DNA of 64,000 nucleotides from Nocardia aurea (lineage in GTDB: Bacteria; Actinomycetota; Actinomycetes; Mycobacteriales; Mycobacteriaceae), in NCBI RefSeq assembly GCF_003123685.1, contig NZ_QCYJ01000021.1, positions 186,001 to 250,000 on the forward strand, in the 5' to 3' direction. This document shows, piece after piece, positions 63,886-64,000 of the stretch (position 1 is the stretch's first letter; the number at the start of each line of letters is the position of its first letter). The translations under genes and the position numbers were made by a program. Below the pieces are notes generated by a model. It made no database searches, was not told where the DNA came from, and worked only from the letters and a program-made list of their open reading frames with translations.

Positions 63886-64000
63886 TCAGAGCTGTGAGCG
63901 CACCTCGGAGGCGATGAGTTCCAGGTGCGCGAGATCGTGCAGATCGAGGATCTGGAGGTAGATCCGGCTCGTACCGGCAGCGGCATAGGCGCCGATCTTG
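63886..64000 (-). CDS. Probable LLM/F420-dependent oxidoreductase (C-terminal end only)
   Basis: The last 37 codons of a gene entering from beyond the window, ending in a TGA at 63886-63888. The residues read KIGAYAAAGTSRIYLQILDL, then HDLAHLELIASEVRSQL, the usual C-terminal strand and helix of the luciferase-like F420-dependent family. Too little is present to say more. Confidence 0.6.
   Translation of the reverse strand, partial: KIGAYAAAGTSRIYLQILDLHDLAHLELIASEVRSQL

Noticed and set aside
1..64000. tRNA/rRNA genes, CRISPR arrays, insertion sequences, prophage
   Set aside because: Reading both strands I found no cloverleaf-like acceptor/T-loop patterns, no regularly spaced repeats and no transposase or integrase motifs. 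A tRNAscan or CRISPR search would be decisive.

Overview
This window reads as high-GC chromosomal DNA from a mycolic-acid actinomycete, most likely Nocardia or a close relative. The reasons are the mceDEF tail, an EmbR/PknH-type pair, a DesA-type acyl-ACP desaturase, a conservon with a cytochrome P450, many GTG/TTG starts and 1-4 nt gene overlaps. I saw no rRNA, tRNA, CRISPR array, insertion sequence or phage gene. The species assignment is inference from gene content.

Region by region: 1-3345 is the end of an mce (lipid importer) operon (mceD partial, mceE lipoprotein, mceF). A convergent PucR-type regulator follows, and across a divergent gap with two adjoining palindromes lie a GntR/FCD regulator, a NUDIX hydrolase and a 100-aa orphan. 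7086-10797 is a tight operon of allophanate-hydrolase-type amidase, BiuH-like cysteine hydrolase and NCS2-type permease, a likely biuret nitrogen-scavenging unit. 10853-11635 holds two minus-strand unknowns (one of only 58 aa) below a large inverted repeat. 12047-23339 carries an amidohydrolase, a divergent polysaccharide deacetylase/glycoside hydrolase pair, a crotonase, an amidase, two MFS transporters (one with a repeat-containing extracytoplasmic insert) and an SRPBCC protein; YceI follows.

24589-28627 is a complete conservon (cvnA-B-C-D plus P450) whose P450 lacks the ExxR arginine. 28674-31602 has a DUF1304 membrane protein, an MFS/GntR pair and a DoxX protein. 31579-35866 is the glycerol locus: glpK and its IclR regulator run leftward, glpD rightward, with a 31-bp palindrome between them. 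35896-44730 has an Lrp regulator, a family-5 uracil-DNA glycosylase, a Clp ATPase lacking the ClpP-docking loop, a LutC homologue, an acyl-ACP desaturase with a TetR neighbour, a fabG-maoC pair and a secreted protein.

44854-48536 pairs a PknH-like receptor kinase with a convergent EmbR-type regulator. 48749-55878 is the most intriguing block: five overlapping or closely spaced minus-strand genes encoding a SWIM zinc-finger protein, a DUF5691-like protein, a VWA protein, a MoxR/YehL-type AAA ATPase and a 930-aa DUF5682-like protein, with a divergent zinc-ribbon gene. This resembles the poorly understood yehL-yehM-yehP-yehQ genes of E. coli. 56655-64000 has an FAD oxidoreductase, a ferritin-like protein, a sugar-dehydrogenase-like lipoprotein, a DUF5995 secreted protein, a tiny secreted protein, a second Ser/Thr kinase and the end of a probable F420-dependent oxidoreductase.
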